Shown in pieces: positions 1-8,656 of a stretch of 64,000 nt of DNA. Position 1 is the stretch's first letter; every line of letters starts with the position of its first letter. The stretch lies in contig NZ_QUZK01000037.1 in NCBI RefSeq assembly GCF_003410055.1, positions 1-64,000 of the forward strand. The letters run 5' to 3'. Source of the DNA: Wenzhouxiangella sediminis. GTDB lineage: Bacteria; Pseudomonadota; Gammaproteobacteria; Xanthomonadales; Wenzhouxiangellaceae. The notes beneath the pieces are model-generated. The model was not told the origin of the DNA and ran no database searches. It worked only from the letters and a program-made list of their open reading frames with translations. A program made the position numbers and the translations under genes.

Positions 1-1587
1 CAGGCCGAAGCCGAGGCTGCTGCCGAAGCCGAACGCATGGCGGCCGAGGAAGAAGCACGCCGCCAGGCCGAAGCCGAGGCCGCCGGAGCTCAGGCTGCTG
101 CCGAAGCCGGGCAGATGGCGTCCGAGCAGGGAGGCATGCAGCAGGAGGCCGAATCGGAGGCCGCTGCCGAAGCCGAGCCCGAGCTTGCCGATGAAGCCAG
201 CGAAGAGATGGCGTCGGAAGCACCTGGTGAGGTGGTCGAGGCCGCGGAGGACCCGATCATCGCTCAGGCCGAAATGGACTTCATCATCCCGCGCACCGAG
301 GAGAACATTGCTCGCCTGGGCAATGACCTCACGCCCATGGGCTCGATCCGGGCCGGCAACGCCGAAGGCACGATCCCGGCCTGGGACGGCGGGCTGACCC
401 GGGAAGACTGGCCGGAAGGCTACCAGGTGGGTGACCGGCATCCGGATCCCTTTGCCGACGATGAGCCGCTGTTCACGATTACCGGCGAGAACTACCAGGA
501 ATACGCCGATCGCCTGTCGGCCGGCCAGATCGCCTTGTTCGAGCGCTACCCGGACACCTACTTCATGAAGGTGTACCCGACCCGTCGAAGCGCTTCCTTC
601 CCGGAGCGGATCTACGAGGCAACCATCGACAACGCCGCGACGGGCCGACTGGTGGCCGACGGTGAAGGCGTCGAGGATGTCTACGAGGGCTTCCCGTTCG
701 CGCTGCCGCAGAACGCCTATCACCTCATCTGGAACCACAAGCTCAAGTTCAAGGGCATCGGTGGGGCGCGCTACAACAATCAGGTCGTGCCGACGACCTC
801 CGGCGCCTTCCAGCTCATCAAGCTGCGCGAGGAACTGCTGGGCCTGTATTACCAGGAAGGCATGACCATCGAGGACACCGGCAATATCCTGCTCTACTTC
901 TTCCAGGAAGTGGAGTCGCCGGCACGACTGGCGGGCAACATCCTGCTGGTCCACGAAACCCTCAACCAGATTCGCCAGCCGCGCCAGGCCTGGATCTACA
1001 ACCCCGGTCAGCGCCGCGTGCGTCGCGCGCCGAACGTGGCCTACGACAACCCGGGCACGGCGTCTGACGGTCTTCGCACCAACGACATGACCGACATGTT
1101 CAACGGTGCCATGGACCGCTACAACTGGGAAATCGTCGGCAAGAAGGAGATGTACATCCCGTACAACTCCTACGGCGCCCACAGCGGAGACATCACGCCC
1201 GACGACCTGGTTCGCCCAGGGCACCTGAATCCCGAACACATGCGCTATGAACTGCACCGCGTCTGGATCGTGGATGCCACCCTCAAGGAGGGCACGCGCC
1301 ACATTCATCCGCGCCGTACGTTCTACCTGGACGAGGACAGCTACCAGATCGCCCTGACCGATCACTACGATCAGCAAGGCAACCTGTGGCGCGTGTCGGA
1401 AGCGCATACCATCAATTACTACGAGCTTCCGACCTACTGGTCGTCCATCCTGTCGCACATGGACCTGCAGTCAGGTCGCTACGTCGCGACCGGCCTGGAT
1501 AACCAGGACCCGGTTCCCAGCTTCAACGTGAAGCTCGACCCGAGCAACTACACGCCGCAGGCGCTGCGCGTTCGGGGTCGACGCTGA
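1..1587 (+). CDS. DUF1329 domain protein, 5' end outside window
   Basis: The reading frame is open from base 1, so the true start lies upstream; 528 residues are visible. About the first 90 residues are an Ala/Glu-rich, probably helical stretch built from repeated QAEAEA-like units. The rest matches the DUF1329 style: an envelope protein related to LolA/LolB-like lipoprotein or lipid carriers (family knowledge). Motifs such as NLTP-like NDLTPMGSIRAGN, PRQAWIYNPGQRRVRRAPN and the acidic DEDSYQIALTDHYD fit that family. It precedes a YCF48 protein and an MMPL transporter, a combination commonly seen with DUF1302/DUF1329 in gammaproteobacteria and thought to be an envelope export or lipid system. 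The substrate is unknown. The Ala/Glu-rich N-terminal region is unusual for DUF1329 proteins, which normally begin soon after a signal peptide. Confidence 0.85.
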   Translation, partial: QAEAEAAAEAERMAAEEEARRQAEAEAAGAQAAAEAGQMASEQGGMQQEAESEAAAEAEPELADEASEEMASEAPGEVVEAAEDPIIAQAEMDFIIPRTEENIARLGNDLTPMGSIRAGNAEGTIPAWDGGLTREDWPEGYQVGDRHPDPFADDEPLFTITGENYQEYADRLSAGQIALFERYPDTYFMKVYPTRRSASFPERIYEATIDNAATGRLVADGEGVEDVYEGFPFALPQNAYHLIWNHKLKFKGIGGARYNNQVVPTTSGAFQLIKLREELLGLYYQEGMTIEDTGNILLYFFQEVESPARLAGNILLVHETLNQIRQPRQAWIYNPGQRRVRRAPNVAYDNPGTASDGLRTNDMTDMFNGAMDRYNWEIVGKKEMYIPYNSYGAHSGDITPDDLVRPGHLNPEHMRYELHRVWIVDATLKEGTRHIHPRRTFYLDEDSYQIALTDHYDQQGNLWRVSEAHTINYYELPTYWSSILSHMDLQSGRYVATGLDNQDPVPSFNVKLDPSNYTPQALRVRGRR

Positions 1588-1613
1588 TTCGCGTCCAGTA
1601 ATGGCAATCCAGC

Positions 1614-1639
1614 AGGGCCGGCCTCTTGGCCGGCCCTTT
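1614..1639 (+). terminator. hairpin after DUF1329 gene
   Basis: A perfect 10-bp inverted repeat (AGGGCCGGCC / GGCCGGCCCT) with a TCTT loop is followed by only a short T run. It lies between the DUF1329 stop and the next start. It could be a partial terminator or attenuator rather than a full stop, because the following genes look co-regulated. Confidence 0.5.
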
Positions 1640-1657
1640 CGTCTCGGAGTTTCGTCC

Positions 1658-2722
1658 ATGAGTCTATTCAAGCAGTTTGCGCTGGCCCTGCTCCTTCTGC
1701 CGGTTCTGCTCCAAGCGCAGGAGATCGAACCCAGACCTGCCGAACGCGTACCCCTTGCCGACGAGTCCCTGATCCTCGACGTCACGCGCGCAGGAGAGCG
1801 CTATGTCGCAGTGGGCGCTCGCGGTCATGTTCTTTTGTCGAGCGACGGCAAGGAGTGGGAGCAGGCCGAGGAGGTTCCGGTCCGGGCCACCCTCACGCGC
1901 GTCGAATTCGTGGGCGGCAGGTTGTGGGCAGTCGGTCACGACACGACCATCATCCACAGCACGGATCTGGGACGGACCTGGACGCTCCAGCACTTCAAGC
2001 CGCTCTGGGACGGACCCATTTCCGAGCAGCCGCTGCTCGACGTGCATTTCTTCGACGCCAATCGCGGCCTGGCCGTGGGTGCCTATGGACTGATCATGCA
2101 GACCGACGACGCTGGTCGGTCGTGGACGGCCACACACATGAGCGAGGTGATGACCTCCGAGGCCATCGAGTGGGAACAGCCCGAGCCTGAAGAAGAGATG
2201 GACCAGGGCGAAGATCCCGGCGATCAGTTCTACGATGCCTCGCAGGACTTCGACCGAGGTTGCTACGAGTTCATGGAATGCCATCTCAATGCCATCCTCG
2301 CCCTGGACGACCGGCGGGTGATGATCGCAGCCGAGGGCGGCTACGGCTTCCGCAGCGAAGACGGCGGCCAGAGCTGGGAAAGCTTCCGCTTTCCCTATCC
2401 GGGCTCGATGTTCGGCCTCTTGCCGGCCACCGGCGGCGTGATGGCCTATGGCCTTCGCGGGCACGTCCAGATGACCAACGACTTCGGCGATACCTGGGAA
2501 GAGCTCGATACGGGCGTCAACGCGACCCTGCACGGTGGTGCAGTGAATCCGGACGGCTTCCCGATCCTGGTGGGAGCCGGCGCCACGGTACTGACCTACA
2601 ACCCGCACTCGGGTGCGTTCGAGGTTTCCCAGGACAGGTTGGGCAGCGACTACGCGTCCGTTGCTTTTGCCGAGGATGGCCAGATGATCCTGGCCGGAGA
2701 GGATGGACTGAAATATGAGTGA
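1658..2722 (+). CDS. YCF48/BNR-repeat periplasmic protein
   Basis: 354 residues starting at the ATG at 1658, preceded by GGAG. The N-terminus MSLFKQFALALLLLPVLLQAQ is a clear signal peptide; an in-frame upstream ATG at 1601 sits inside the terminator hairpin and is unlikely. Asp-box/BNR-type turns recur (GRTWTLQ, GRSWTAT, GQSWESF, GDTWEEL), indicating a YCF48-like beta-propeller, a fold used as an assembly or scaffold factor. A strongly acidic insert (PEPEEEMDQGEDPGDQ) interrupts the propeller near residue 170. Its last codons overlap the MMPL transporter start by 8 bp, implying translational coupling and a shared role. The precise function is unknown. Confidence 0.85.
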   Translation: MSLFKQFALALLLLPVLLQAQEIEPRPAERVPLADESLILDVTRAGERYVAVGARGHVLLSSDGKEWEQAEEVPVRATLTRVEFVGGRLWAVGHDTTIIHSTDLGRTWTLQHFKPLWDGPISEQPLLDVHFFDANRGLAVGAYGLIMQTDDAGRSWTATHMSEVMTSEAIEWEQPEPEEEMDQGEDPGDQFYDASQDFDRGCYEFMECHLNAILALDDRRVMIAAEGGYGFRSEDGGQSWESFRFPYPGSMFGLLPATGGVMAYGLRGHVQMTNDFGDTWEELDTGVNATLHGGAVNPDGFPILVGAGATVLTYNPHSGAFEVSQDRLGSDYASVAFAEDGQMILAGEDGLKYE

Positions 2723-5180
2723 TTCCAAGACAATGACCCGCCGAATCGCGGATGCCGTCTTCAGCGTCAGACCCCTGATTCTCCTCCTGTTCGTGCTCGG
2801 CACGGCTGCAATGGTCTACTACAGCCTGCAACTTCGTGTTGACGCGGGCTTCAAGAAGCAGTTGCCGCTCGAGCACGAGTACATGCAGACCTTCCTCGAC
2901 TACGAGGAGAACTTCGGTGGCGCCAACCGCGTCATGGTCGCTCTGATCGATCGCGACGGCGACATGTTCACGCCGGAGTTCTTCCGCGCATTCGAGGAGC
3001 TCAGCGAGGACGTGCTCTATGTGCCCGGCGTCGATCGCTCGACGGGCCGCTCGATCTTTACGCCGAACGTGCGCTTCGTCGAGGTCGTCGAGGACGGTTT
3101 CGCCGGCGGCAACGTCATTCCGGCCGATTTCTCGCCCACGCCGGAAATGCTCGAGACCGTGCGCTCGAACATCATCAAGTCCGGTGAGGTCGGGCGCCTG
3201 GTCGCCGAAGACTTCTCGGGCGCCATGGTCTGGGTCAACCTGATGGAGGAAAACCCCGAGACCGGCGAGAAACTCGATTACCAGCAAGTCGCCGCGGAAC
3301 TCGAGGAGATCCGGTCGAGGTTCGAGAACGAAGAACACGTAGTACGCATCATCGGTTTCGCCAAGATCGTCGGCGATGTGGCCGACGGGGCCCGCGGCGT
3401 GGTCATGTACTTCGGTGTCGCGTTCCTGATTACGGCCGTCATTCTGCTGCTCTACTCGCATTCGGTCTGGTTGACCGTACTGCCGTTGGTCTGCTCGGTC
3501 ACCGCGGTCGTCTGGCAGCTCGGCCTGCTGAGCCTGCTGGGCTTCGGCATCGACCCGATGAACATCCTCACGCCCTTCCTGATATTTGCCATCGGGGTCA
3601 GTCACGGTGTGCAGATGATCAGCGGCTGGAACGCCGAGAAGCTGTTCGGGGGGTATTCGCCCATCGGCCTGGTGCAGGAAGGCATTCCGCTCGAACAGAT
3701 CGAGCCCGTTTCGAGCCTGGAGGCTTCCAAGGCCGTGTTCGCCCGACTGCTGGCGCCGGGGGCCATCGCGCTGCTGAGCGACACCATCGGTTTCCTGACC
3801 ATCCTGCTGATCAATATCCAGATCATCCAGGAGCTGGCGATCACGGCCAGCATCGGCGTGGCCGTGATCATCCTGACCAACCTGGTCCTGCTGCCCGTGC
3901 TGCTGTCCTACGTCAAGTTGCGCAACGAGGAGAAGAAGCGCCAGAAGCAGTATGAGCACAGCCAGAAGCCCAGCATCATCTGGGACTTCATGGCCAAGTT
4001 CACGAATCGGGGCGTGGCCGTGGTTGCCGTGATCGTCGGTATCGCGCTTTTCGCCGGTGCCTGGGTCAAGTCCCAGGAAATGCAGATCGGCGATTCCGAG
4101 GCCGGCGTTCCCGAGCTTCGCGAAGACGCCCGCTACAACCGCGACGCGCGTGCCATCCAGGAGCGTTTCTCGCTGGGCACCGACGTGATCAGCGTCATCG
4201 CCCAGACCGAAGCCAGCGCCTGCATCGAATCGCACCAGATCATGGAAGCGATCGACCGCTTCGCCTGGCACATGCGCAACGTCGAGGGCGTCCAGCGCGT
4301 GATCACGCTGCCGATGATCGCCAAGCAGGTGAATGCCGGATGGAATGAAGGCAACCTGCGCTGGCAGATCCTGCCGCGCGACCGCTACGCCCTGGCGCTG
4401 ACCACGCAGAACATCCCGACCGACAGCGGTCTGCTCAACCGAGACTGCAGCGCCATGCCGGTGATGATCTTCACCGAGGATCACAAGGCCGAAACGATCG
4501 ACCGCGTGGTCGCGCGTGCCCACGAGCTGCAAGCAGAGATCCAGATCGAGGAACTCGGCTACCAGCCCGGCGGCGAAGCGGCTCACGGCAACTGGCCCGA
4601 GGAGGGCGATCATCCCCCGCTGGTGTTCAGGCTCGCAACCGGCAACGTGGGTGTCATGGCGGCGACGAACCAGGAAGTGGCCGCGGCGCAAACGCCGATG
4701 CTGCTCTACGTCTACAGCGCCATCGTCGTGCTCTGCCTGATTACCTTCCGCACCGTGCTCGGCACGCTGTGTATCGTGCTGCCGCTGGTGCTGGTCAGCT
4801 ACCTGGCGTACTCGCTGATGGCCTTCATGGGCATCGGCCTGAAGGTGAACACGCTGCCCGTCGTCGCCCTGGGCGTGGGCATCGGTGTCGACTACGGCAT
4901 CTACATCTTCAGCCGTATGAAGGGCTTCCTGGATGCCGGTGTGGGGCTGGACGACGCGTACTACCGCACGCTGCGCCTGACCGGCCGGGCCGTGTTCTAC
5001 ACCGCCGTGACCCTGGCGGTCGGCGTGGGCACCTGGCTGTTCTCGGACCTGCAGTTCCAGGCCGACATGGGCCTGTTGCTGGCCTTCATGTTCATCTTCA
5101 ACATGATCGGGGCGATGCTGCTGCTGCCGGCCCTGGCCCGCGTGCTGCTCGGCTGGCGCGAGGGCCGCAAGGCGGGCTGA
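2715..5180 (+). CDS. RND/MMPL family transporter
   Basis: 821 residues with two similar halves. Each half has a leading transmembrane helix (first about residues 18-38), a large periplasmic loop and a cluster of five helices (roughly 225-420 and 680-815), the usual MMPL/SSD-containing RND layout. GIDPMNILTPFLIFAIGVSHGVQM and GVGIGVDYGIYIFSRMKG are typical transmembrane-4-type and 10-type segments. It probably exports a hydrophobic or lipid-like compound across the inner membrane, working with the two upstream envelope proteins. The start at 2715 overlaps the YCF48 stop and follows GGAGAGGATGG. The substrate cannot be deduced. Confidence 0.9.
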   Translation: MSDSKTMTRRIADAVFSVRPLILLLFVLGTAAMVYYSLQLRVDAGFKKQLPLEHEYMQTFLDYEENFGGANRVMVALIDRDGDMFTPEFFRAFEELSEDVLYVPGVDRSTGRSIFTPNVRFVEVVEDGFAGGNVIPADFSPTPEMLETVRSNIIKSGEVGRLVAEDFSGAMVWVNLMEENPETGEKLDYQQVAAELEEIRSRFENEEHVVRIIGFAKIVGDVADGARGVVMYFGVAFLITAVILLLYSHSVWLTVLPLVCSVTAVVWQLGLLSLLGFGIDPMNILTPFLIFAIGVSHGVQMISGWNAEKLFGGYSPIGLVQEGIPLEQIEPVSSLEASKAVFARLLAPGAIALLSDTIGFLTILLINIQIIQELAITASIGVAVIILTNLVLLPVLLSYVKLRNEEKKRQKQYEHSQKPSIIWDFMAKFTNRGVAVVAVIVGIALFAGAWVKSQEMQIGDSEAGVPELREDARYNRDARAIQERFSLGTDVISVIAQTEASACIESHQIMEAIDRFAWHMRNVEGVQRVITLPMIAKQVNAGWNEGNLRWQILPRDRYALALTTQNIPTDSGLLNRDCSAMPVMIFTEDHKAETIDRVVARAHELQAEIQIEELGYQPGGEAAHGNWPEEGDHPPLVFRLATGNVGVMAATNQEVAAAQTPMLLYVYSAIVVLCLITFRTVLGTLCIVLPLVLVSYLAYSLMAFMGIGLKVNTLPVVALGVGIGVDYGIYIFSRMKGFLDAGVGLDDAYYRTLRLTGRAVFYTAVTLAVGVGTWLFSDLQFQADMGLLLAFMFIFNMIGAMLLLPALARVLLGWREGRKAG

Positions 5181-5189
5181 GGGTAGTCG

Positions 5190-5236
5190 GTGGTCTGTGG
5201 TCGGTAGTCAGTCTGTTACTACCGACCACGGACCAC
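5190..5236. repeat. intergenic hairpin repeat
   Basis: Two 19-nt arms (GTGGTCTGTGGTCGGTAGT and ACTACCGACCACGGACCAC) pair at 18 of 19 positions around a 9-nt loop. It fills the gap between the MMPL and Dph6-like genes. There is no T tract, so a REP-like dispersed element or an RNA processing structure is likelier than an intrinsic terminator. Confidence 0.7.
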
Positions 5237-5251
5237 GGACCGGCGCAGCCA

Positions 5252-5923
5252 ATGAGCAAGTCCATTCCCATCGTCGTCCTGTCCTCCGGCGGCAAGGACA
5301 GCATGTACCTGGTCGAGACACTGCGCCGTGATCCCGCCTGGCGGATCGAGGCCCTGGTCACCACCGTCAACGAGACCAATGGGCGCGTGGCGATGCACGG
5401 TACGCCGAAGGTCTTGCTGCAAGCCCAGGCCGAAGCACTTGGCCTGCCCCTGACCGTTGTCGGCCTGCCCGAAGCCTGCGACAACCGGGAATACGAGAAT
5501 CGACTGGCCAGGGCGCTGCGCCCTTTCAGAAGCCGCGGTGTCGAAACGATCGCCAGCGGTGACCTGTTTCTGGAAGATATCCGGCAATGGCGCGAGGCAA
5601 GCTTCCAGTGCATGGGCTGGCGAGTCGTGTTTCCCATCTGGGGCACACCCACCGACGAACTCGCCCGGCGACTCGTTCGCGAGCCATGGCGCGTCGTCGT
5701 CACGTGCATCGATACCCACGTCCTGCCGGAGCCCTTCCTGGGGGCGACGTTGGACGCGCGATTTCTCGATGCCCTGCCCGGGGGCGCGGACCCCTGCGGA
5801 GAGAACGGCGAGTTCCACAGCTTTGTCTGCAATGCACCCGGATTCAAGGCCGAAATCCCGCTTGCCAGGGGCGACACGGTGCTCGTTCACGATCGCTATC
5901 GGATGATTGACTTGCGCCACTAG
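5252..5923 (+). CDS. Dph6-like ATP pyrophosphatase (diphthine-ammonia ligase family)
   Basis: 223 residues from the ATG at 5252. The N-terminal PP-loop SSGGKDS (about residues 11-17) binds ATP and marks the alpha-hydrolase fold. ETIASGDLFLEDIRQWRE and the C-terminal GGADPCGENGEFHSFV are typical of the Dph6/MJ0570 family. In archaea and eukaryotes Dph6 amidates diphthine on EF-2; bacteria lack diphthamide, so the bacterial members act on an unknown substrate. It lies alone between the hairpin repeat and the SLC13 gene on the same strand, and the neighbours give no clue to its substrate. Family assignment is firm, reaction unknown. Confidence 0.85.
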   Translation: MSKSIPIVVLSSGGKDSMYLVETLRRDPAWRIEALVTTVNETNGRVAMHGTPKVLLQAQAEALGLPLTVVGLPEACDNREYENRLARALRPFRSRGVETIASGDLFLEDIRQWREASFQCMGWRVVFPIWGTPTDELARRLVREPWRVVVTCIDTHVLPEPFLGATLDARFLDALPGGADPCGENGEFHSFVCNAPGFKAEIPLARGDTVLVHDRYRMIDLRH

Positions 5924-5966
5924 TCTGGAGTCCAATCGGCTTTCCGTTGCGCCTGAGAGGTGTCGG

Positions 5967-7751
5967 ATGTCGTTCGAAGCCGTCGTCGTTCTCGTCGTTC
6001 TCCTGCTGGTGTTCGTCAGCTTTGTGCGCGAACGATTCGCGCCGGACGTGACTGCCATGCTGGGCGTGGCCGCCTTGCTGATCGCCGGCGTGATGCAGCC
6101 CACCGAATTTCTCGATGCGTTTTCCAACCCCGCGCCGATTACCGTTGGCGCCATGTTCATCCTGTCCGCGGCTCTGGAGCGAACTGGGATCATCGACAGC
6201 ATGGGTCGCATGGTCGCGCGACTGAGCGGAACCAGCTGGCTTCGTACCATGCTGGTCACGATGGTCAGCGTGATGGGGCTGAGCGCCTTCATCAACAACA
6301 CGCCGGTGGTAGTCATCATGATTCCGATTCTCCTGGCAGTCTCCAGGAGCAACGACCTCGCGGCGAGCAAGCTGCTCATTCCGTTGTCCTACGCCTCGAT
6401 TCTCGGCGGCACCTGTACGCTGATCGGAACGTCCACGAACCTCCTGGTGGACGGCGTGGGCCAGGAGCTGGGCATGGCGGGTTTCGGCATCTTCGAGATC
6501 ACCGGAGCCGGCCTGGTCATGGCGGGCGTGGGGATGAGCTTCCTGCTGCTGGCGGGAAAGTGGTTGCTGCCCGAGATCGGGGACGACAAGGGGCGACTGC
6601 GCGAGGCGCTCCGCGAGCGCCGCTTCGTCTCGGAACTGGTCGTCACCCCCGAGTCCGACTACGACGGGCGGACGCTTGCAAGTACGCGGCTGGTCAGGAC
6701 GCACGGTAACGTGGTGCTCGGCGTCAATCGGGACGACTTCGCGCTCCGCGAAGCGCCGGAGAAACTCATCCTGAGGCCGGGCGACCGGATCATCGTGGAG
6801 AGTACCCTCGACGAGCTCGTCACGCTGTCCCGACTGGAGGAGTTGTCCGCTCGCGACCGCGAGGCTCTATCTCCGACGGCAGACGAAGACAGCCTCGAGA
6901 TGGCCGAAGTGGTTCTCGGGGCGGACTCCTCCCTGATCAATCAACCGATCGACGAACTGGACCTGAGGGAGCGCCTCGGCGTGGACGTCATCGCCGTGCA
7001 CAGACCGCGCAAGATCAGGACGACGCACTTCGGAAAGATGCGGCTTCACGCCGGCGACACCCTGCTGCTCGGCGGCCTGGCCAGGGGGATCGAACGCGCC
7101 TACCGCGCTCGCGAATTCGCCGGCCTGACCTTGCCCAGGGTCAAGGGCTACAAGCGAGGCAAAGCATGGATCGCGGTCCTGGCCATGCTGTTGGTCATGC
7201 TGCTGGCGGCCCTGAACGTCATGCCCATCGTCGCGCTGGCCATCATCGCATCGGTGGCCGTTGTCGCCTCGGGGTGCCTGAGTTCGCGCGAAGCCTATCG
7301 CTCGGTGGAGTGGTCGCTCCTGGTACTGATTTTCGGCATGCTCGCGATCGGCGGCGCCATGCAGTCCAGCGGCGCGGCCGCCTTGATTGCGAACCAGGTT
7401 GCCGACCTTGCCGGCCCCCTGGGGCCACTGGGGATGCTCGCACTGATCTACCTGGTCACCTCGCTCATGACCGAGACCATGAGCAACAATGCAGCGGTCA
7501 TCCTGATCACGCCGATCGCCTATGGACTGGCCAGTTCACTCGGCTACGACCCGCGTCCTTTCGTCGTCGCGGTCATGTTCGCCGGCAGCGCCAGCTTCGC
7601 CACACCCATCGGTTATCAGACCAACACGCTCGTCTATCAGGCCTGCGGCTACCGTTTCATGGACTTCGTGCGCATCGGCGTGCCGATGAACTTGCTGATG
7701 TGGGCGACCGCGGTGCTGGTCATTCCCCTGTTCTGGCCGCTGGTTCCCTGA
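5967..7751 (+). CDS. SLC13/DASS-type permease with two TrkA-C domains
   Basis: 594 residues from the ATG at 5967, preceded by GAGAGG at 5955-5960; an in-frame upstream ATG at 5907 is disfavoured because it overlaps the previous gene. Two membrane halves carry the family signatures FINNTPVVVIMIPI and GGTCTLIGTSTNLLV in the first half, and TETMSNNAAVILITPIA and ASFATPIGYQTNTLVYQ in the second. They flank a cytoplasmic region (about 210-370) with two RCK_C/TrkA-C-like regulatory modules. It probably imports a divalent anion (dicarboxylate, sulfate or similar) with Na+ or H+. Its 3' end overlaps the convergent BtuF-like gene by 32 bp. Confidence 0.9.
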   Translation: MSFEAVVVLVVLLLVFVSFVRERFAPDVTAMLGVAALLIAGVMQPTEFLDAFSNPAPITVGAMFILSAALERTGIIDSMGRMVARLSGTSWLRTMLVTMVSVMGLSAFINNTPVVVIMIPILLAVSRSNDLAASKLLIPLSYASILGGTCTLIGTSTNLLVDGVGQELGMAGFGIFEITGAGLVMAGVGMSFLLLAGKWLLPEIGDDKGRLREALRERRFVSELVVTPESDYDGRTLASTRLVRTHGNVVLGVNRDDFALREAPEKLILRPGDRIIVESTLDELVTLSRLEELSARDREALSPTADEDSLEMAEVVLGADSSLINQPIDELDLRERLGVDVIAVHRPRKIRTTHFGKMRLHAGDTLLLGGLARGIERAYRAREFAGLTLPRVKGYKRGKAWIAVLAMLLVMLLAALNVMPIVALAIIASVAVVASGCLSSREAYRSVEWSLLVLIFGMLAIGGAMQSSGAAALIANQVADLAGPLGPLGMLALIYLVTSLMTETMSNNAAVILITPIAYGLASSLGYDPRPFVVAVMFAGSASFATPIGYQTNTLVYQACGYRFMDFVRIGVPMNLLMWATAVLVIPLFWPLVP

Positions 7752-8562
7752 CCGCCGTTTCCTCGACCAGGCGGCATACGAAGCGAATGCCATCGACGAT
7801 GCGCGGGGTGGGTCGTACCAGGCGTTCGGGGTCGACGGACTCGAGACGGGTACGCCCCTCTCGGACCATCCGGGTGTCGCGCCAGGTCGAAAGCGGGTCG
7901 GTGTCCGGATCGTTGATGCCGGCAATGATCAGATCGGGGGCTCGCGAGATGACCGCCTCACGGTCGATGGCGGCGGCTTCGACGTCGAGATCCTCGAAGG
8001 CGTTGCGCGTCCCGCAGGCCTCGAAAACCTCGGTGATCACGTGCGGCCGGCCCAGGGTGAAGAGCGGGCGGGCCGAGACCTGGTAGAAGATGGAGACTTC
8101 GCCATCTTCGCGATGGCGCTCGCGCAACGCGCGGAGTTCGCGGCGATAACTTTCGGCGGCCTCCTGCGCGCGCTCTTCCGTACCGAGCCGCCGGCCGATC
8201 CGTTCCAGGGCGTCGCCGATGTCGGATAGGCTCCGGGTCTCGACCCACAAGACCTCGATTCCCAGGGATTCCAGCCGGGCGGCCACCGCCTCGGGTGTCC
8301 CGCCCGTCCAGGCCAGGGCCAGGTCCGCATCGAGCCCGAGAATCGTCTCCAGGTCGAAGCGAAAGGCATCGCCGATCCGGGGCAGGGCGTTCGCCGCCTC
8401 GGGCCAGTCGCTGTAGGCCACGACACCCACCAGCCTGTCCCCCGCGCCCGCCGAGTAAGCCAACTCCGTCAAATGCGGCGCCAGACTCACGACGCGCAGC
8501 TTCTCTCCCGCAGGCTCACCCGCCCGGGCCAAGGGCAGCATGGCCAGAAGCAGCGCACACAT
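7720..8562 (-). CDS. BtuF-like cobalamin/metal-chelate-binding protein
   Basis: 280 residues from the ATG at 8562, giving MCALLLAMLPLARAG as a signal peptide with AGGGGTGG upstream. The frame extends further upstream, but that part runs through a palindromic repeat and is unlikely to be translated. RVVSLAPHLTELAYSAGAGDRLVGV and the DLETILGLDADLALAW block are typical of the BtuF/FhuD class of periplasmic binding proteins; the long helix of Arg/Glu-rich residues around 130-150 is the usual interdomain helix. It should deliver B12 or a related corrinoid to an inner-membrane ABC importer. A matching ATPase/permease pair lies at 35858-37904, far away. Confidence 0.85.
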   Translation of the reverse strand: MCALLLAMLPLARAGEPAGEKLRVVSLAPHLTELAYSAGAGDRLVGVVAYSDWPEAANALPRIGDAFRFDLETILGLDADLALAWTGGTPEAVAARLESLGIEVLWVETRSLSDIGDALERIGRRLGTEERAQEAAESYRRELRALRERHREDGEVSIFYQVSARPLFTLGRPHVITEVFEACGTRNAFEDLDVEAAAIDREAVISRAPDLIIAGINDPDTDPLSTWRDTRMVREGRTRLESVDPERLVRPTPRIVDGIRFVCRLVEETAVREPAARTGE

Positions 8563-8599
8563 CGCTAATGCCCACCCCTGAAACTGGCGTGAAGCGCCA

Positions 8600-8650
8600 T
8601 CCCGGACCTGATCCGGGACCTTCCCGATGAAACCTGAAACCCGAAACCTC
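8600..8650. repeat. palindrome plus GAAACC-type repeat
   Basis: A palindrome (TCCCGGA, 5-nt loop, TCCGGGA at 8600-8618) is followed by CCTGAAACCCGAAACC-type repeats. The latter is the complementary form of the TTTCAGG repeats near 12.6 and 35.7 kb. It lies between two minus-strand genes. Confidence 0.6.
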
Positions 8651-8656
8651 AAAACA

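Noticed and set aside
2517-4691. 724-codon minus-strand frame opposite the MMPL transporter
   Set aside because: His/Asp-rich antisense product with no motif or start context; the transporter is unambiguous.
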